Source: JAEUJZ01 sp964460115 (lineage in GTDB: Bacteria > Myxococcota_A > Polyangia > Palsa-1104 > JAEUJZ01). From it: DNA of 64,000 bases. Made by a program: the position numbers and the translations under genes. Each line of letters begins with the position of its first letter. The first letter of the stretch is position 1. The notes beneath the pieces were generated by a model that ran no database searches, had not been told where the DNA came from, and was given only the letters and a program-made list of their open reading frames with translations. The stretch covers positions 1 to 64,000 of the forward strand of contig CAYWPR010000016.1 in NCBI GenBank assembly GCA_964460115.1, written 5' to 3'. Shown one piece after another: positions 62,487 through 64,000 of this stretch.

Positions 62487-63550
62487 TTCGCAGCCGGCTC
62501 ATAAAGCGCGATGGAATTGCGCAAACAGCCGAGCTCTTCGATTTCGCACTCGATGACGTCGCCGGGCCTTAGCCATCTATCGGTGTAGATCTTGGAACCA
62601 TTGGTTTCCAAAAAGCAGCCGGTGCCCACGGTGCCTGAGCCGATTACTTCACCCGGGTGCAAAGTGACGCCGTAGCTAGCCCGAGCAATGATCTCGGCAA
62701 AGGTGTAGTGCATATCCCTAAGAGCGCCTTGCGCGACGATTTCGCCGTTGTGGCGCGCCAGCATGCGCAAATCAAATGCGGTGCCGCGATCCGTTTTGCG
62801 CAGCGCAGGCGCCAAGTCCGCGTACGGAACCAAGTAAGGGCCAAGGGCCGTGGCAAAATCTTTGCCTTTGGCCGGGCCCAGATTGAGCTTCATCTCATGC
62901 ATCTGCAGACCACGGGCGGAAAGGTCATTCATGATCAGCAGACCGAAAATTGCCGCATCGGCCGTGGCGATATCGGCGTCGCGAATCGTTTGGCCGATGA
63001 CCACAGCCGCTTCAAGCTCGAAATCAAGCTGCTCAAGATGCTTTTGGCGTACGGACACCGGCCCTGGTCCGACGACTGAAAGATGGTTTGTGTAATAGAA
63101 AATCGGAATTTCATCAAACTCGGGAATCATCGGCAAACCGCGATTTCGACGTGCCGCTTCGACATGTTGGCGAAACGCATAGCCATCACGCATCGACAGT
63201 GGACGCGGAATCGGGGCCAAAATCCGCACAAAAGAAGGCGAATGCAAAAAAGAATCGTCCAAGAAACGCCGATCGCCATTCGCCAAGCGCTGCAAAAGTT
63301 CGCGAATCGCCGGCAGGGCGATGTCCTGACGTTCGATGAGCGAAATCATATCGCCGCCATAGCGGGCGATGACGGCACTTAGATGGTGCGGCCGGCCGGC
63401 CTCAGCTTCTAGCCGGCCAAAGGCCGGCAGCAGATCCAGAATTGGGGCCTCTGCACAATTCGCGTTTGTCGTCGGCCCATGTTCGACGACGACGCCAAGC
63501 AGCGGAATGGCAGAAGGAGTGGCCGCGGGAACAAAAGAGACAAGCTTCAT
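62483..63550 (-). CDS. Fumarylacetoacetate hydrolase family protein
   Basis: A 355-residue hydrolase expected to split fumarylacetoacetate into fumarate and acetoacetate, the step after MaiA. The metal-binding Glu-x-Glu region is visible in LDFELEAAVVIG, and the C-terminal GSGTVGTGCF matches the family. The start at 63550 was chosen because it begins MKLVSFVPA; an earlier ATG at 63568 adds six residues. It overlaps maiA, which fixes its pathway more firmly than the sequence alone. Confidence 0.9.
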   Translation of the reverse strand: MKLVSFVPAATPSAIPLLGVVVEHGPTTNANCAEAPILDLLPAFGRLEAEAGRPHHLSAVIARYGGDMISLIERQDIALPAIRELLQRLANGDRRFLDDSFLHSPSFVRILAPIPRPLSMRDGYAFRQHVEAARRNRGLPMIPEFDEIPIFYYTNHLSVVGPGPVSVRQKHLEQLDFELEAAVVIGQTIRDADIATADAAIFGLLIMNDLSARGLQMHEMKLNLGPAKGKDFATALGPYLVPYADLAPALRKTDRGTAFDLRMLARHNGEIVAQGALRDMHYTFAEIIARASYGVTLHPGEVIGSGTVGTGCFLETNGSKIYTDRWLRPGDVIECEIEELGCLRNSIALYEPAAK

Positions 63551-63578
63551 CGCCGCGCAGCTTAGCACCTGCCGCGGT

Positions 63579-63965
63579 CTATTCGAGCGGGTCTTTATCG
63601 CCCGTGGCTGGCATTCCTAGGTGGTTTTCCAGCGCTTCCACGCGCCGTGTAAGCCGTAATACTTCCTTTTGCATGGCTGCAAACGGCGAGACATGTTCCA
63701 GCAGATGGCGGATGCGTTCATCGACGCGGCGCTGCCAGTCTTCGACCGTCTGATGCGAGCGGTCGAGAAGCTCGCGCACCGGATGCGCTGGATCCGAGGC
63801 ACTGCGCCGGCCGTCGCGATCCGTGGGCGGCAGCGGCTCGGCGATCGCCTCATCCAGCGCATCGAGCGCCGAATCGCCTTTGCGAAAAACGCTAAGGACG
63901 CGCGCCTGGGCCTGCTGGGCCAGCTCTTGCAGCGACGCGCCACCCGATTGAATCAGATGACGCAT
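63579..63965 (-). CDS. Phasin-like or coiled-coil protein
   Basis: A 128-residue mainly helical protein with a coiled-coil-like end (LRLTRRVEALENHLG). The overall amphipathic helix pattern resembles phasins that coat polyhydroxyalkanoate granules, but this is weak. The frame stays open to the right edge of the window, so the gene may start beyond it; the ATG at 63965 is a minimum. It lies 28 bases upstream of the hydrolase gene. Confidence 0.5.
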   Translation of the reverse strand: MRHLIQSGGASLQELAQQAQARVLSVFRKGDSALDALDEAIAEPLPPTDRDGRRSASDPAHPVRELLDRSHQTVEDWQRRVDERIRHLLEHVSPFAAMQKEVLRLTRRVEALENHLGMPATGDKDPLE

Positions 63966-64000
63966 AGCGCCTAGCGGGATGTAGCTTTTTTGCCGCTTCT

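Noticed and set aside
1..64000. CRISPR arrays, tRNA or rRNA genes, phage or known defence genes
   Set aside because: No regularly spaced repeats, clover-leaf sequences, rRNA-like segments, integrases or known defence domains were seen on either strand.

Overview
The window is a gene-dense piece (moderately high G+C, roughly 58-60% by eye) of what looks like a Myxococcota or related (former Deltaproteobacteria) chromosome. The main reasons are a full type II secretion operon ending in gspN, a eukaryotic-type Ser/Thr kinase, a PP2C phosphatase, a GAF/sigma-54 regulator, an HD-GYP response regulator and cysteine-rich lipoproteins. This placement is inference from gene content; there is no rRNA or tRNA to confirm it. 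Every space between genes is under 300 bases. The largest are the 278 bases upstream of gspC, which hold a pair of operator-like palindromes, and the 226 bases upstream of pdhA, filled mostly by a 168-bp MITE-like element.

Layout. 1-9550: the 3' end of an unknown gene, a group-2-type sigma-70 factor coupled to a rhomboid protease, two unknown envelope proteins, an HD-GYP response regulator and a RecQ helicase with an unusual N-terminal extension. 9706-12010: an AidB-like acyl-CoA dehydrogenase and an unknown partner. 12051-27238 (minus strand): an unbroken gspCDEFGHIJKLMN operon for the type II secretion system, with very short gaps or overlaps. It lacks the prepilin peptidase (gspO) and a pilotin. 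A Cys-rich lipoprotein gene diverges from gspC across the shared operator region. 28495-30959: a sigma-54 activator coupled to a metallo-beta-lactamase-fold hydrolase. 31223-35819: gyrA, a CDP-alcohol phosphatidyltransferase and a GH-A-type glycosidase-like protein.

35824-47163: a TPR-like secreted protein, preT-preA (pyrimidine reduction), a Ser/Thr kinase, a cytochrome P450, a CHAD protein, alanine racemase, a TPR protein, a flavin halogenase-like enzyme and a PP2C phosphatase. 47284-51399: pncC, an M20 peptidase overlapping thrC, and a small secreted protein whose stop codon is partly supplied by the MITE-like element. 51626-58704: pdhA-phoH-yggX-mutS2-deoB packed in one direction, then trxA preceded by a long nested inverted repeat, and a small membrane protein. 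58726-63965: a lipoprotein with a methyltransferase-like fold, a lipoprotein alpha-amylase, and maiA plus a fumarylacetoacetate hydrolase (aromatic amino-acid catabolism), then a phasin-like small protein.

No phage, CRISPR array, toxin-antitoxin pair or recognisable defence system was found. The least explained items are the MITE-like element, the nested hairpin before trxA, the paired operators before the secretion operon, the repeated motif in the RecQ extension, the exported methyltransferase-like lipoprotein and the isolated halogenase-like flavoprotein.
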